A stretch of 64,000 nucleotides of DNA from Biostraticola tofi (GTDB lineage Bacteria > Pseudomonadota > Gammaproteobacteria > Enterobacterales > Enterobacteriaceae), in assembly GCF_004343195.1 (NCBI RefSeq), contig NZ_SMCR01000002.1, forward strand, positions 248,001 through 312,000, in the 5' to 3' direction. Under the pieces are notes generated by a model, which worked only from the letters and a program-made list of their open reading frames with translations, was not told the DNA's origin and ran no database searches. Position numbers and translations under genes: made by a program. Below, piece by piece: positions 49,259 through 58,860 of the stretch (position 1 is the first letter of the stretch; the number at the start of each line of letters is the position of its first letter).

Positions 49259-51049
49259 ATGCAAAAGCTGCTGCAAGGCGCGCTGCTATGGACTGCCATG
49301 ACGGTCGCCCATGCCGGGGTGCCGACGGTGCATGGGCTGTCGCTTTATGACCAGCCGGCACTGCCCGCCGATTTCACTCATTTTCCTTATGTGAACCCTG
49401 ACGCCCCTAAGGGCGGCACCTTGACCCGCTCGGTAGTGGGCAGTTTCGACTCAACCAATCCGATGATCATCCTCGGCACTGCGGCGCGCGGAATGAGCTA
49501 TCTGGGCAGTTCGCTGGTGTATGACACTCTATTGACCGAAGATGCCGATGAGCCCTTTTCGGGCTATGGTCTGGTGGCCTCGGGGATCCGACTCGACGCC
49601 TCCCGGCGCTGGGTAGAATTTGACATCAATCCGGCGGCGCGTTTCAGCGATGGCCATCCGCTGACGGCCCAGGATGTTAAATTCAGTTTTGAATTGCTGC
49701 GCAGCAGCGGGATGCCGCTGTACCGCAGTTACTATGCTGATGTCGTCAGCGTGACGCTGCCGCAGCCCAACACTATCCGCTTTGACTTTGCGCCGCACAA
49801 CTCACGGGAATTGCCGCTGATCCTCGGACAGTTTCCCATTTTGCCGCAGCATATCTGGCAACGTCGTGAATTTACCAAGCCGACGCTGCAGATCCCGGTC
49901 GGCTCGGGCCCATACCGGTTGATAGCCGTCAATCCGGGCGCGCGGGTGATTTATCAGAGAAATGAAGATTACTGGGCTCGAGATCTGCCGGTCAATCGCG
50001 GCCGTTTTAATCCGCAACGCATTATTTATGATTATTACCGCGATGACAGCGTAGCGCTGGAGGCCTTTCTAGCCGGGCAGGTAGATTACCGGCTGGAAAG
50101 CTCAGCTGCTCGATGGGAAAACGATTATCGGGGGCCGGCAATGCAGTCCGGCGCCATCCGTAAGATCACCCTCGCCAGGGGGAATCCGGCTGCGCTCGCC
50201 GCCTGGGTTTTGAACCTGCGCCGGCCGTTGTTTCAGGATCGCCGCTTACGTGAAGCGCTAAACCTGGCATTCGATTTCGACACCATTAATCGATTGTTCT
50301 TCTACGGCAGCTATCAGCGCACGGCAAGTTTTTTCGACGAGTCGGAAATGGCGGCCAGCGCGCTGCCTAGCGGTAAAGAGCGTGAAATTCTGGCTTCGTT
50401 GGGGGACAGTATTCCCACGTCAATCATGCATACCCCGCTGCCCTCAGACAACATGGCAGACGGACGGCAACGGCTGGCGCAAGCGTTGGAAATCCTGATG
50501 ACCGCGGGCTATACCCTCCACAAAAACCAACTGTTCACCCCAGCGGGGCGGCCGGTGAATTTCGAACTGCTGATTTCGGACGGGCGATTGCAGCGGGCAG
50601 CGCTGCCCTATTTAAAAAATCTATCCCGTATAGGCATCCATGCCGGTATCAAGCTTATTGATAATGCGCAGTATCAGGTGCGGCTTCGTCACTATGATTA
50701 CGACGCGATTTACGACACCTTTGGCCAATCCAACAGCCCCGGCAATGAGCAACGTTATTACTGGAAAAGCGAATACGCTGATGTACCGCATAGTCATAAT
50801 ACGCCGGGTATCAGAAATCCGGCGGTGGACAGCCTGGTAGAAATACTGATCCGTGCCGACAGCCGGGATCTGCTGGTGGCCAGTGCGCGGGCGTTGGATC
50901 GGGTGCTGCGGTTTAATCATTATCTCGTGCCGCTTTATCATGCCAGCGGTATTCATTTCGCGTATTGGCAGCAGGTGAAGATGCCCCGTAAATCCCCGCG
51001 TTATGGCATTGATATGGATGCCTGGTGGATTGATCCGAATGCTCAGTGA
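49259..51049 (+). CDS. yejA: YejA-type periplasmic peptide-binding protein
   Basis: The protein has 596 residues. The signal peptide MQKLLQGALLWTAMTVAHA leads into LPADFTHFPYVNPDAPKGGTLTRSVVGSFDSTNPMI, a YejA hallmark, then LVYDTLLTEDADEPFSGYGLVASGI, GPYRLIAVNPGARVIYQRNEDYWARDLPVNRGRFNPQRI and LREALNLAFDFDTINRLFFYGSYQRTASFFDESEM. In E. coli, YejABEF imports small peptides and microcin C. The start at 49259 gives a clean signal sequence; a longer frame begins inside exbD. Confidence 0.9.
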   Translation: MQKLLQGALLWTAMTVAHAGVPTVHGLSLYDQPALPADFTHFPYVNPDAPKGGTLTRSVVGSFDSTNPMIILGTAARGMSYLGSSLVYDTLLTEDADEPFSGYGLVASGIRLDASRRWVEFDINPAARFSDGHPLTAQDVKFSFELLRSSGMPLYRSYYADVVSVTLPQPNTIRFDFAPHNSRELPLILGQFPILPQHIWQRREFTKPTLQIPVGSGPYRLIAVNPGARVIYQRNEDYWARDLPVNRGRFNPQRIIYDYYRDDSVALEAFLAGQVDYRLESSAARWENDYRGPAMQSGAIRKITLARGNPAALAAWVLNLRRPLFQDRRLREALNLAFDFDTINRLFFYGSYQRTASFFDESEMAASALPSGKEREILASLGDSIPTSIMHTPLPSDNMADGRQRLAQALEILMTAGYTLHKNQLFTPAGRPVNFELLISDGRLQRAALPYLKNLSRIGIHAGIKLIDNAQYQVRLRHYDYDAIYDTFGQSNSPGNEQRYYWKSEYADVPHSHNTPGIRNPAVDSLVEILIRADSRDLLVASARALDRVLRFNHYLVPLYHASGIHFAYWQQVKMPRKSPRYGIDMDAWWIDPNAQ

Positions 51050-51073
51050 ATACAAGCATCATGAGGATTTGAC

Positions 51074-52138
51074 ATGCTGGCTTATCTCGGCAAACGAATA
51101 GCATTAATCATACCGACGTTATTAGGCATCCTATTGCTTAATTTTATTATTGTACAAACTGCTCCCGGGGGGCCGGTTGAGCAGATGATGAATAAAATAA
51201 ATGCGCTGGGAGAAGAGCGCAGCATGCTAGGGGGGAGCTCGGATGTTATCGTTCAGGGAGCTAGGCCGAAAAATGCCCTGTTTGATGAGCAATTTATCAC
51301 TCAGCTCAATCACCAATTCGGCTTTGATAAACCGCTATGGCAACGGTTCATCATCATGGTGAAGGATTATTCAACCTTTAATTTTGGCGACAGTTTTTTT
51401 CGCGGCGCCAGCGTAGGCCAGTTGCTGGTAGCCCGTTTGCCGGTCACGCTTTCGTTAGGGTTATGGACCATGCTGCTGATGTACCTGATTTCGATTCCTC
51501 TTGGCATTGCGAAAGCGATGCGGCATGGTTCCCGCTTCGATAGCTGGACGTCGAGCCTTATTATCGTAGGCTACGCGGTACCAGGCTTTCTGTTCGCCTC
51601 ATTACTGATAGTGTTCTTTGCCGGCGGCCAGTATTTTCATTGGTTCCCTCTGCGCGGGCTGACCTCGGCCAATTATGAATCCCTTGCCACCTTCGGGAAG
51701 ATAAAAGATTATTTTCACCATATCACTTTACCGGTATTGGCAAATACCATCGGCAGCTTTGCCACGCTCACCCTGTTGACCAAAAACAGTTTTCTGGATG
51801 AGATCCATCGGCAATATGTACTCACGGCGCGCGCCAAAGGCGCAAACTGGCGACAAGTGCTTTATGGCCATGTATTTCGCAACGCGATGCTGATAGTTAT
51901 CGCCGGCTTACCGGGGTCGCTTATCGGTATTTTTCTGACCAGCTCGTTGCTTATTGAATATATGTTTTCACTTGATGGTCTGGGTCTGCTGGGTTATGAA
52001 TCCCTATTAACGCGTGATTATCCGGTTATTTTCGGCACACTCTTTTTATTTACCCTGATACATCTGGTGGTGAAAATTCTTAGTGATTTGGTTTATCTGT
52101 GGGTAGACCCGCGAATCACTTTTGAGAGCCACTCATAA
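51074..52138 (+). CDS. yejB: YejB-type ABC permease
   Basis: The protein has 354 residues. It opens MLAYLGKRIALIIPTLLGILLLNFIIVQTAPGGPVEQMM, followed by an extra polar segment (about residues 40-75) characteristic of YejB. The EAA loop is RQYVLTARAKGANWRQVLYGHVFRNAMLIVIAGLPG. The start is 24 bp after yejA and the stop overlaps the yejE start by one base. Confidence 0.92.
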   Translation: MLAYLGKRIALIIPTLLGILLLNFIIVQTAPGGPVEQMMNKINALGEERSMLGGSSDVIVQGARPKNALFDEQFITQLNHQFGFDKPLWQRFIIMVKDYSTFNFGDSFFRGASVGQLLVARLPVTLSLGLWTMLLMYLISIPLGIAKAMRHGSRFDSWTSSLIIVGYAVPGFLFASLLIVFFAGGQYFHWFPLRGLTSANYESLATFGKIKDYFHHITLPVLANTIGSFATLTLLTKNSFLDEIHRQYVLTARAKGANWRQVLYGHVFRNAMLIVIAGLPGSLIGIFLTSSLLIEYMFSLDGLGLLGYESLLTRDYPVIFGTLFLFTLIHLVVKILSDLVYLWVDPRITFESHS

Positions 52139-53196
52139 TGACCGATTCAGCACTGGAACAGAAAAGCCGGATTTTTTCACCGCTGGCGCAGCGCAGGCTG
52201 GCCGTCTTTCTGGCGAAGAGAAAAGTCGTCGTGGCGTTGGTTTTGTGGGTCATTCTATTGGTGTTGAGCTTAAGCGCGGGGGTATTGGCGACCGATAAAC
52301 CCTGGCTGATCCGTTATCAGGGACAGTATTTCTTCCCCCTGTTAAAAGAGTATCCCGAAACCACCTTCGGCGGTTTTTTGCCTACTACCACCGATTACAG
52401 CGATCCCGCTGTGGCGCAATTGATTTTGGCTGAGGGGACGTGGTGGCGATCGCCCATTCCCTGGCGCTGGGATACGCTGGATATCGCCTCGCCAACCAGC
52501 GTGCCGGCGCTGCCGTCATGGCGCCACTGGCTGGGAACCGATGATCAGGGACGTGACGTCCTAGCCCGGGTTATCTATGGCATGCGTACCTCTTTGCTAT
52601 TCGCCTTCGCAGTCAGCTTCGGTGGGTTATTCATTGGGGTAATTATTGGCGGCATTCAAGGATACTTTGGCGGGCGCGTCGATCTCTTCGGCCAACGGCT
52701 GATTGAAATTTGGGCCGGCATGCCGGTGCTGTTTCTATTAATGTTGCTATCAAGCGTGGTGACGCCGAGCATTGGCTGGCTGACGTTAATCATGCTGCTG
52801 TTCTCATGGATAGGCTTAGTGGACGTGGTGCGGGCTGAGTTTTTACGCACGCGCAATCTGGACTATATCACCGCTGCCATTCTGATGGGGCTGCCCAAGC
52901 GGGTGGTTATGCTCAGGCACATCTTGCCGAATGCGATGATAGCGACCCTGACCTATCTGCCTTTTACCTTCACTGGCGCTATCACCACGCTGACATCGCT
53001 GGATTTTCTAGGCTTCGGTTTACCGCCGGGCGCCGCATCTCTGGGAGAACTTGTCAGCCAGGCCCGCAATAACCCCCAGGCGCCGTGGTTGGCAATCACC
53101 GCCTTTGCCTCGCTGACGCTGCTGCTGTCATTGATGGTTTTTATTGGTGAGGGGGTGCGCGATGCCTTCGATCCTCGTTTTGAACCGTCCCACTAA
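52138..53196 (+). CDS. yejE: YejE-type ABC permease
   Basis: The protein has 352 residues with the N-terminal helix LVLWVILLVLSLSAGVLATDKPWLIRYQGQYFFPLLKEYPETTFGG. The large periplasmic insert before HWLGTDDQGRDVLARVIYGMRTSLLFAF is specific to YejE. The EAA loop is RTRNLDYITAAILMGLPKRVVMLRHILPNAMIATLTYLP, and DAFDPRFEP is the C-terminal motif. It pairs with YejB. Confidence 0.92.
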   Translation: MTDSALEQKSRIFSPLAQRRLAVFLAKRKVVVALVLWVILLVLSLSAGVLATDKPWLIRYQGQYFFPLLKEYPETTFGGFLPTTTDYSDPAVAQLILAEGTWWRSPIPWRWDTLDIASPTSVPALPSWRHWLGTDDQGRDVLARVIYGMRTSLLFAFAVSFGGLFIGVIIGGIQGYFGGRVDLFGQRLIEIWAGMPVLFLLMLLSSVVTPSIGWLTLIMLLFSWIGLVDVVRAEFLRTRNLDYITAAILMGLPKRVVMLRHILPNAMIATLTYLPFTFTGAITTLTSLDFLGFGLPPGAASLGELVSQARNNPQAPWLAITAFASLTLLLSLMVFIGEGVRDAFDPRFEPSH

Positions 53197-53218
53197 CCGA
53201 TGAGGATCGAGGGAAAAC

Positions 53219-54793
53219 ATGGCTGATTTACTCAGACTGACGGGGCTAAGCATCCGGCATGGCGACCACTATCTGGTCGACCACCTCCATCTGCAGATGC
53301 CGCGTGGCGAGACCCATGCTCTGGTAGGCGCTTCCGGATCGGGCAAGTCATTAACCGCTTTGTCGATCCTGGGCCTGCTGCCGCGCTTCCTGCAGATAAG
53401 CGGTGGTCGCACGCTTAATGGCACCGATCTCACGACCCTGAATGAGAAGATGCTGATGCGGTTGCGGGGTAACGAGGTCGGTTTTATTTTTCAAGAGCCC
53501 ATGCTGTCGCTTAATCCTTTACATACCGTGGGCCGGCAAATAATGGAAGCGATAGCTCTACACCGGCCGCAGATAAAAAAACAATTGCGGCAGCGGGCGC
53601 TGGAATTATTGCAACAGGTCAAGCTAGCGCCAGGTGAGCGATTTTTCAATGCCTTCCCCCATGCTTTATCCGGCGGCCAGCGGCAGCGGGTAATGATCGC
53701 CATGGCTATTGCCAATCGGCCGGCATTGCTAATTGCGGATGAACCTACTACCGCACTGGATGCCACTGTCGCCATTGAGATCCTGGATTTATTGCAGGAT
53801 ATCAAGCAGCGTTTCGGCATGGGGCTGTTATTTATCACCCACGATCTCAATTTAGTACGGCGTTATGCTGACCAGGTAACGGTGCTGAACCAGGGAAAAA
53901 TGGTCGAACAGGGAGCGGTGCCAGCCCTCTTGCAGCACCCCAGTAAAGCCTATACCCGCTCACTGGTTGATGCCGAGCCTGTCGGCGCGCCGGAGCCGGT
54001 AGCGGCTGACGCGCCAGAACTGCTACGTATCAAAGGATTAACTATCGCCTATCCGGAATCGCGCCGCTGGTGGCACCGTGAAGCACCCCCTCCTGCCGCA
54101 TTGTGCGATATCGACCTGAGCCTGAAAAGGGGCGAAACGTTAGCGGTGGTGGGCGGCTCCGGCTCCGGAAAAACGACGCTGGCGAAAGCAATTTTAGGTA
54201 TGCAAAAGGGCGATGGCGAAATTATTTTTGACGCTCAGCGAGTCGACCGCTTGCCGATGCAGGGGTGGGGTAATTCACGGCGTAAGGTGCAGTTGTTATT
54301 TCAGGACCCTTATAGCTCACTGCCGCCCCGCATGAGTGTGTTTGATATCGTCAGCGAAGGATTGCGGCATTACGATAAAACGCTGACAGGCGCGCAGTTG
54401 CGCCAACGGGTTGCTAAAACGCTGGCGGATGTCGAGCTGCCGCAGGATGTCATGAATCGTTATCCTAATGAATTCTCGGGTGGCCAGCGTACCCGTATCG
54501 CCCTGGCGCGGGTGCTGATTTTGCAGCCAGAGCTACTGATTCTCGATGAACCTACCGCTGCGCTGGACCGGCTGGTGCAAAAACGTTTAATTGAATTGTT
54601 GAGGCGATTGCAAAAAAATTATCAGCTCAGCTATCTGTTTATCAGCCATGATTTGTCGGTGGTACGGGCGATGGCGCACCGCATCCTGGTGCTGCAAGGG
54701 GGGCACATCGTCGAGAGCGGACGCTGCGAAGACATTTTTATGCATCCTGAATTCAGCTACACCCGGCAATTAATCGCGGCCCGCGTCGGGTAA
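53219..54793 (+). CDS. yejF: YejF-type double ABC ATPase
   Basis: The protein has 524 residues and two nucleotide-binding domains in one chain. Domain 1 (about 1-255) has [51 protein letters not shown]. Domain 2 (about 275-524) has [67 protein letters not shown]. This fused form is typical of YejF. It completes the Yej-type importer and ends the + strand cluster that starts at the TonB receptor. A small CCATCC-GAT-GGATGG hairpin (54803-54817) follows, without a T run. Confidence 0.93.
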   Translation: MADLLRLTGLSIRHGDHYLVDHLHLQMPRGETHALVGASGSGKSLTALSILGLLPRFLQISGGRTLNGTDLTTLNEKMLMRLRGNEVGFIFQEPMLSLNPLHTVGRQIMEAIALHRPQIKKQLRQRALELLQQVKLAPGERFFNAFPHALSGGQRQRVMIAMAIANRPALLIADEPTTALDATVAIEILDLLQDIKQRFGMGLLFITHDLNLVRRYADQVTVLNQGKMVEQGAVPALLQHPSKAYTRSLVDAEPVGAPEPVAADAPELLRIKGLTIAYPESRRWWHREAPPPAALCDIDLSLKRGETLAVVGGSGSGKTTLAKAILGMQKGDGEIIFDAQRVDRLPMQGWGNSRRKVQLLFQDPYSSLPPRMSVFDIVSEGLRHYDKTLTGAQLRQRVAKTLADVELPQDVMNRYPNEFSGGQRTRIALARVLILQPELLILDEPTAALDRLVQKRLIELLRRLQKNYQLSYLFISHDLSVVRAMAHRILVLQGGHIVESGRCEDIFMHPEFSYTRQLIAARVG

Positions 54794-54892
54794 ATGACCT
54801 ATCCATCCGATGGATGGGCGGTATTGATATGGTGAGTCTTCATTTATACCTGTCGAGGTACTAACCTACGGTTTTCGTTAAGGAGCTCAACC

Positions 54893-55870
54893 ATGTTAAA
54901 TGCCAAAAAAGTAGTGGGATCAATTCTGCTGGCCGGTGCCCTCATGCAGGCGCCTGCCGTTTACGCCAATAATCCAGGGCCGCAGCATGTGCTGCAGCAG
55001 CAGGCGGGAGGCTATAGTGTTCAGGTAGGTAACATACGTGTCACCTCGTTTACTGACGGGACCGTTCCTCAAAACCTCTACCAGTTGCTGCAACGCTCCA
55101 CCCCGGAAAACATTGATAAGTTGCTCGCCAGCAATTACCAGAGCAATCCGGTGGAAGCGTCGATTAATGCCTTCCTGATCGAATTACCCCATCATCTGGT
55201 ACTGGTCGATACCGGATCCGGACAGCTGTTTGGCCCTGGCAACGGCGGACGTCTGATTGAGAGTCTGGCCACCCGAGGCATAACGCCGAAGGACATCACC
55301 GATGTGCTGCTGACCCATGCCCATTCCGATCACGCCGGCGGACTGGTAAAGGATGGCCAGCGGGTCTTTAGCCATGCGAACATCTTTATTGGCAAACCGG
55401 ATGTGGATTTCTTTTTCCATAACGAGAATCAGCAAAAAACGGGATATGATAAAAGTCACTTCGACTTTGCACAACGCACCCTGAAACCTTATCTTGATGC
55501 CGGTAAGATTAAGACATTTTCAGGCAGCGCTGAAGTCCTTCCGGGCATTACCGGCACGGTTCATCCCGGCCATACGCCGGGTTCTGCCTTTTACACGTTA
55601 ACCAGCGAGGGCGAGAAAATAACTTTTGTCGGCGATATCATCCACGTCGCTGCCGTACAGTTTCCTCAGCCTGATGTGACCATTGCCTATGATGAAAATC
55701 AGGACCTCGCCGCCAGGGTAAGAAAAGCATCATTTGCAGCGTTCGCCAAACAGGGTGACCTGATTGCTGCGCCGCATCTGCCCTTTCCGGGCATAGGGCA
55801 CGTTGCTGATACCGGGAATGGCAGCTATGACTGGGTGCCGGTGACCTATACCAACCGTGCCGGTAAGTAA
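54893..55870 (+). CDS. Secreted MBL-fold metallo-hydrolase
   Basis: The protein has 325 residues. The signal peptide (about 1-25, MLNAKKVVGSILLAGALMQAPAVYA) is followed by a metallo-beta-lactamase fold with the HxHxDH motif at H142, H144, D146 and H147 (LLTHAHSDHAGG), plus VHPGHTPGS and VGDIIHVAAVQFPQPDV. It is probably a periplasmic zinc hydrolase of the quorum-quenching/arylsulfatase-like group; the substrate is unknown. AAGGAG lies ahead of the ATG. It sits between yejF and a LysR gene. Confidence 0.87.
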   Translation: MLNAKKVVGSILLAGALMQAPAVYANNPGPQHVLQQQAGGYSVQVGNIRVTSFTDGTVPQNLYQLLQRSTPENIDKLLASNYQSNPVEASINAFLIELPHHLVLVDTGSGQLFGPGNGGRLIESLATRGITPKDITDVLLTHAHSDHAGGLVKDGQRVFSHANIFIGKPDVDFFFHNENQQKTGYDKSHFDFAQRTLKPYLDAGKIKTFSGSAEVLPGITGTVHPGHTPGSAFYTLTSEGEKITFVGDIIHVAAVQFPQPDVTIAYDENQDLAARVRKASFAAFAKQGDLIAAPHLPFPGIGHVADTGNGSYDWVPVTYTNRAGK

Positions 55871-55927
55871 GCCTTTTTTGCCGGCGGTGGCCCAGAATTT
55901 GACTATCGCCTCAGACCGGATGCCAAA

Positions 55928-56872
55928 ATGAATCGCCTATCAGACATCGATATAGACCTTTTGCTGACGCTTGATGCCTTACTCATTGAGCAGAACATCA
56001 CCCACGCCGCCAGCCGGCTGGGCATCAGTCAGCCGGCGATGTCCGCCAGACTGGCGCGCCTGCGCACTATTTTAGGCGAGCGGTTGTTCATCCCTTCCCC
56101 GCACGGACGTGGGGTATTGCCATCCCCCCGGGCTGAATCGCTGCGACCTTTGGTCAACCAGGTGCTGAAAGGAATTAGTTCGATTCTGGAGCCGGCAGAT
56201 TTCGAGCCGGCGAGCAGCAACCGGACCTTCGTGGTCGCCCTGCACGAAAACCCGGCGCTGATGCTGGGTTCCGATCTGTTGAATCATATCAGGGACGCGG
56301 CGCCCCGCGTCCGCCTGCGTTTTTCTTTGCCGGACAACAGCCGTTTGGCGGCGCAGTTGGAGAGTGGTGACGTCGATGTTTATATCGGCGTCAGTTCCGG
56401 CGCCCACGATTCCTGGATCGGCCGCAAACTGTTCGAGGATGAATTTGCCACTGCCCAGCGTAAAGGACATCCACGGGGGAGGGGATCGCTGGATTTGGCC
56501 TCCTTCTGCTCATCGTCCCATTTGGTGGTCTCTTCCGAAGGCGATCCCTTTACCGGCTTTGTCGATCGCGCGCTTGCCGGTAAGGGATTACACCGCAGTG
56601 TGCTAATGTCGACACAAAGTTACGCGATGGCTCCGCCAATCGTTGCGAATACCGATCTGCTTTGTACGCTGCCGCGCCGTCTGCTGCATCGCTTTACTGA
56701 AACGCTTGATATTTTTGCCCCCCCACTGCCGCTTCCACCGGTTTCAGTCAGCGCTTACTGGCATCCGAGAAATAATGATGACTCCGCTAATATTTGGCTT
56801 CGCTCACAGATATACCTCGCCGCCGGGCTCAGTTCGGAGCAAGCTGGCTGGCAAAAAGGCCGGCCGCGCTGA
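55928..56872 (+). CDS. LysR-family transcriptional regulator (NodD-like)
   Basis: The protein has 314 residues. The HTH is LSDIDIDLLLTLDALLIEQNITHAASRLGISQPAMSARLARLRTILGERLFIPSPHGRGVLPSPRAE, the NodD/LinR-like variant. The effector domain includes FVVALHENPALMLGSDLL and LESGDVDVYIGVSSGAHDSW. It may control the upstream MBL-fold hydrolase. Its last 44 bp overlap tail to tail with the racemase gene of the opposing operon. Confidence 0.9.
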   Translation: MNRLSDIDIDLLLTLDALLIEQNITHAASRLGISQPAMSARLARLRTILGERLFIPSPHGRGVLPSPRAESLRPLVNQVLKGISSILEPADFEPASSNRTFVVALHENPALMLGSDLLNHIRDAAPRVRLRFSLPDNSRLAAQLESGDVDVYIGVSSGAHDSWIGRKLFEDEFATAQRKGHPRGRGSLDLASFCSSSHLVVSSEGDPFTGFVDRALAGKGLHRSVLMSTQSYAMAPPIVANTDLLCTLPRRLLHRFTETLDIFAPPLPLPPVSVSAYWHPRNNDDSANIWLRSQIYLAAGLSSEQAGWQKGRPR

Positions 56873-57461
56873 CCGCATCGATAGCGATTTTACCCAGTTG
56901 TCGATTGATGGCGCCGGCCAAGGCAATAGTGGAGAAGCCGGTACATGAAAATGCAATCACCTCAATACCCTGCCGATACAATCCGTCGGCGCAGGCCAGC
57001 GAGGCTTCGCGCCCTTCGGGCGTCAGCAGGTCGGTGGTGTTGGTGACACCTTGCGGTCGTGCATAGAGGATGTCTTCACCCAATAGATTTCTGAAGGGTG
57101 CCGGCGCATTTGCCCCAATCCCCATCACCGCCACCGGACGCTGCAACAACGCCGCTATACTGGCCGCGGCGCTGCCGGCGCTGACGACCGGAATGGACAC
57201 TGCCTGGCGCAGCGCCGCCAGGCCGGGATCGGCGGCACAGCTCAGGAACAACGCCTTACATCCATCCTGCTCAAGCTGCCGGCCCAAAGCCACAATCTTC
57301 GGCACGGCGCGGGCTTCGCTGGCGGCATCAAATATCCCGGTAGGCTGGTCGGCAATGCAGCGGCTCAGCGAGGCAATACCGTACTGCTGTTCTATCAATC
57401 GGCCATGTTCGCCGACAAAGTTCGGATCGTCGTGCGTCAATACTCGGATAATCCCTAACAT
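56829..57461 (-). CDS. Asp/Glu/hydantoin racemase family protein
   Basis: The protein has 210 residues. The two-domain racemase fold has the paired cysteines FLSCAADPGLAALR (about residue 75) and AFSCTGFSTIALAGAINR (about residue 173), the usual acid/base pair of cofactor-free Asp/Glu or hydantoin racemases. It is last gene of the minus-strand operon after pepE, 12 bp away. It could invert an amino acid released by the dipeptidase; the real substrate is unknown. Confidence 0.82.
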   Translation of the reverse strand: MLGIIRVLTHDDPNFVGEHGRLIEQQYGIASLSRCIADQPTGIFDAASEARAVPKIVALGRQLEQDGCKALFLSCAADPGLAALRQAVSIPVVSAGSAAASIAALLQRPVAVMGIGANAPAPFRNLLGEDILYARPQGVTNTTDLLTPEGREASLACADGLYRQGIEVIAFSCTGFSTIALAGAINRQLGKIAIDAVSAAGLFASQLAPN

Positions 57462-57473
57462 ACTGTTCTCCTG

Positions 57474-58166
57474 TCAGAGTAATGGGTGGCCGGCAGGCAA
57501 TATGATCGCCTCCTGTCCGGCTTTGAACAGCAGCGTCGGATGTGGGCCGTGCGCATAGGCTTGCTGGCCGCTCACTGCTATCCAGTTGCCTTCCGGCAGG
57601 CCAATAACGTCAAGCTCGGGGGAGAGCGCCAGCAGTTCACGGATCCGTTGCTCACGCGTTTCGCCCTGATGGCCGGTCGGCAGGGCATTGGTAAAGTGCG
57701 GATTAATCTGCAGCGGGAACAGGTTCAGCGCATCCAGGCCACCGGGATCGGTAATCGGCATATCGTTGGTGGTGCGGATACTCGGGCATGCAAGGTTGGA
57801 ACCGGCGCTCCAGCCCACATACAGCGCACCCTTTTTCACCGCTTCGGTTATCGGTTTCAGCAAACCGCGCGTGCGGCATTCCTTCAACAGATTAAAGGTA
57901 TTGCCGCCGCCGACCATGATCACATCGGCAGCGGCAATGGCTGCCGCCGGATCGGCCTGGGTGTGGATGCCGACGATGTCGAGTTCAAGATCATTAAACG
58001 CTTTGCCGACCTTATCGGTATAGCTATCCCAGTCCTGGGTGATGCCGGCAAAAGGAATGAAAACCACCGACTGGCCCGCCGCAACATGTTTGGCCAGCAG
58101 CGGCACCGCATGGTGCAGGTAGCTGAAGCCCGGGGTGGAGGAGTTGCTCAGTAATAGCATTTTCAT
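57474..58166 (-). CDS. pepE: Alpha-aspartyl dipeptidase PepE
   Basis: The protein has 230 residues, a class I glutamine amidotransferase-like serine peptidase. Nucleophile Ser120 in VGWSAGSN and His157 in QINPHF are at the residue numbers of the Salmonella PepE catalytic residues. It cleaves dipeptides with N-terminal aspartate (Asp-X). It lies between the AroM-family gene and the racemase gene with 12-bp gaps, in an operon with an oligopeptide transporter. This suggests uptake and use of aspartyl peptides. Confidence 0.93.
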   Translation of the reverse strand: MKMLLLSNSSTPGFSYLHHAVPLLAKHVAAGQSVVFIPFAGITQDWDSYTDKVGKAFNDLELDIVGIHTQADPAAAIAAADVIMVGGGNTFNLLKECRTRGLLKPITEAVKKGALYVGWSAGSNLACPSIRTTNDMPITDPGGLDALNLFPLQINPHFTNALPTGHQGETREQRIRELLALSPELDVIGLPEGNWIAVSGQQAYAHGPHPTLLFKAGQEAIILPAGHPLL

Positions 58167-58178
58167 GGTGTTGACCTC

Positions 58179-58859
58179 TTACAATATATTGCGCAGTAGA
58201 TCCGCCAGTAACTGGTTTGACAGCACCACCGGCTGACTGACATGCCGGGCGCAGATGGCCTGATGCCAGGCGGTATAGCCCATGCAGTCGGTGAGAATTA
58301 TGTCGGCCCCCTGGTCGGCCAACTGCCGGGCGGCGGCGGCCAGTTCGTCTTCTGAAGCGGTATAGGGCGAGGCGACGGCAAACACCGGCGTGCGCGCCGC
58401 ACCGCGCCACTTCTCTAGCTCGCTGGCTATCTGAGACGCCAACGGTACCAAAATACCCGCCTGCCGATCGCCTACCAGCGCGTTCAGGGTCGGCGGCAGT
58501 AGGCGATCAGGTTCAATCAACCAGGCGCCGTCACCGTGCAGACCGTGGAATTCACCGGTGCAAAGCAGCACCACCATTTCACAGCCGGCGGCCGCCAGTT
58601 CACTGATTTTAAGCTGCACCGCCGCGCCGACCGCCGTTTTACCCATCACCACCGCCCGACCGTCCAGCAGGCGCGAGGTCAGCACCGCCGCGCCCGGTTC
58701 GACCGGAAAACGGCCAGCGATGGCGTCATCATCCAGACCGTCCAATATCCCGGCGTGCAGGCAGGTGACATGAGCCGGCAAGGCCTTTTCAAGAATGGGT
58801 GTAATATCGCTGCGCGGCGCCTGACCGATAGTCAGGGTGCCTATTTTTCGGCGTATCAT
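58179..58859 (-). CDS. AroM family protein
   Basis: The protein has 226 residues. The AroM signature start IGTLTIGQAPRSDITPILE is followed by LHAGILDGLD, LLCTGEFHGL and DQGADIILTDCMGYTAWHQ, which give conserved Cys residues in a fold related to Asp/Glu racemases. No function is established for AroM (named from its place beside aroL in E. coli). The ATG at 58859 is one base after the DUF1177 stop; a longer frame to 58904 overlaps that gene. Confidence 0.88.
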   Translation of the reverse strand: MIRRKIGTLTIGQAPRSDITPILEKALPAHVTCLHAGILDGLDDDAIAGRFPVEPGAAVLTSRLLDGRAVVMGKTAVGAAVQLKISELAAAGCEMVVLLCTGEFHGLHGDGAWLIEPDRLLPPTLNALVGDRQAGILVPLASQIASELEKWRGAARTPVFAVASPYTASEDELAAAARQLADQGADIILTDCMGYTAWHQAICARHVSQPVVLSNQLLADLLRNIL

Positions 58860-58860
58860 C

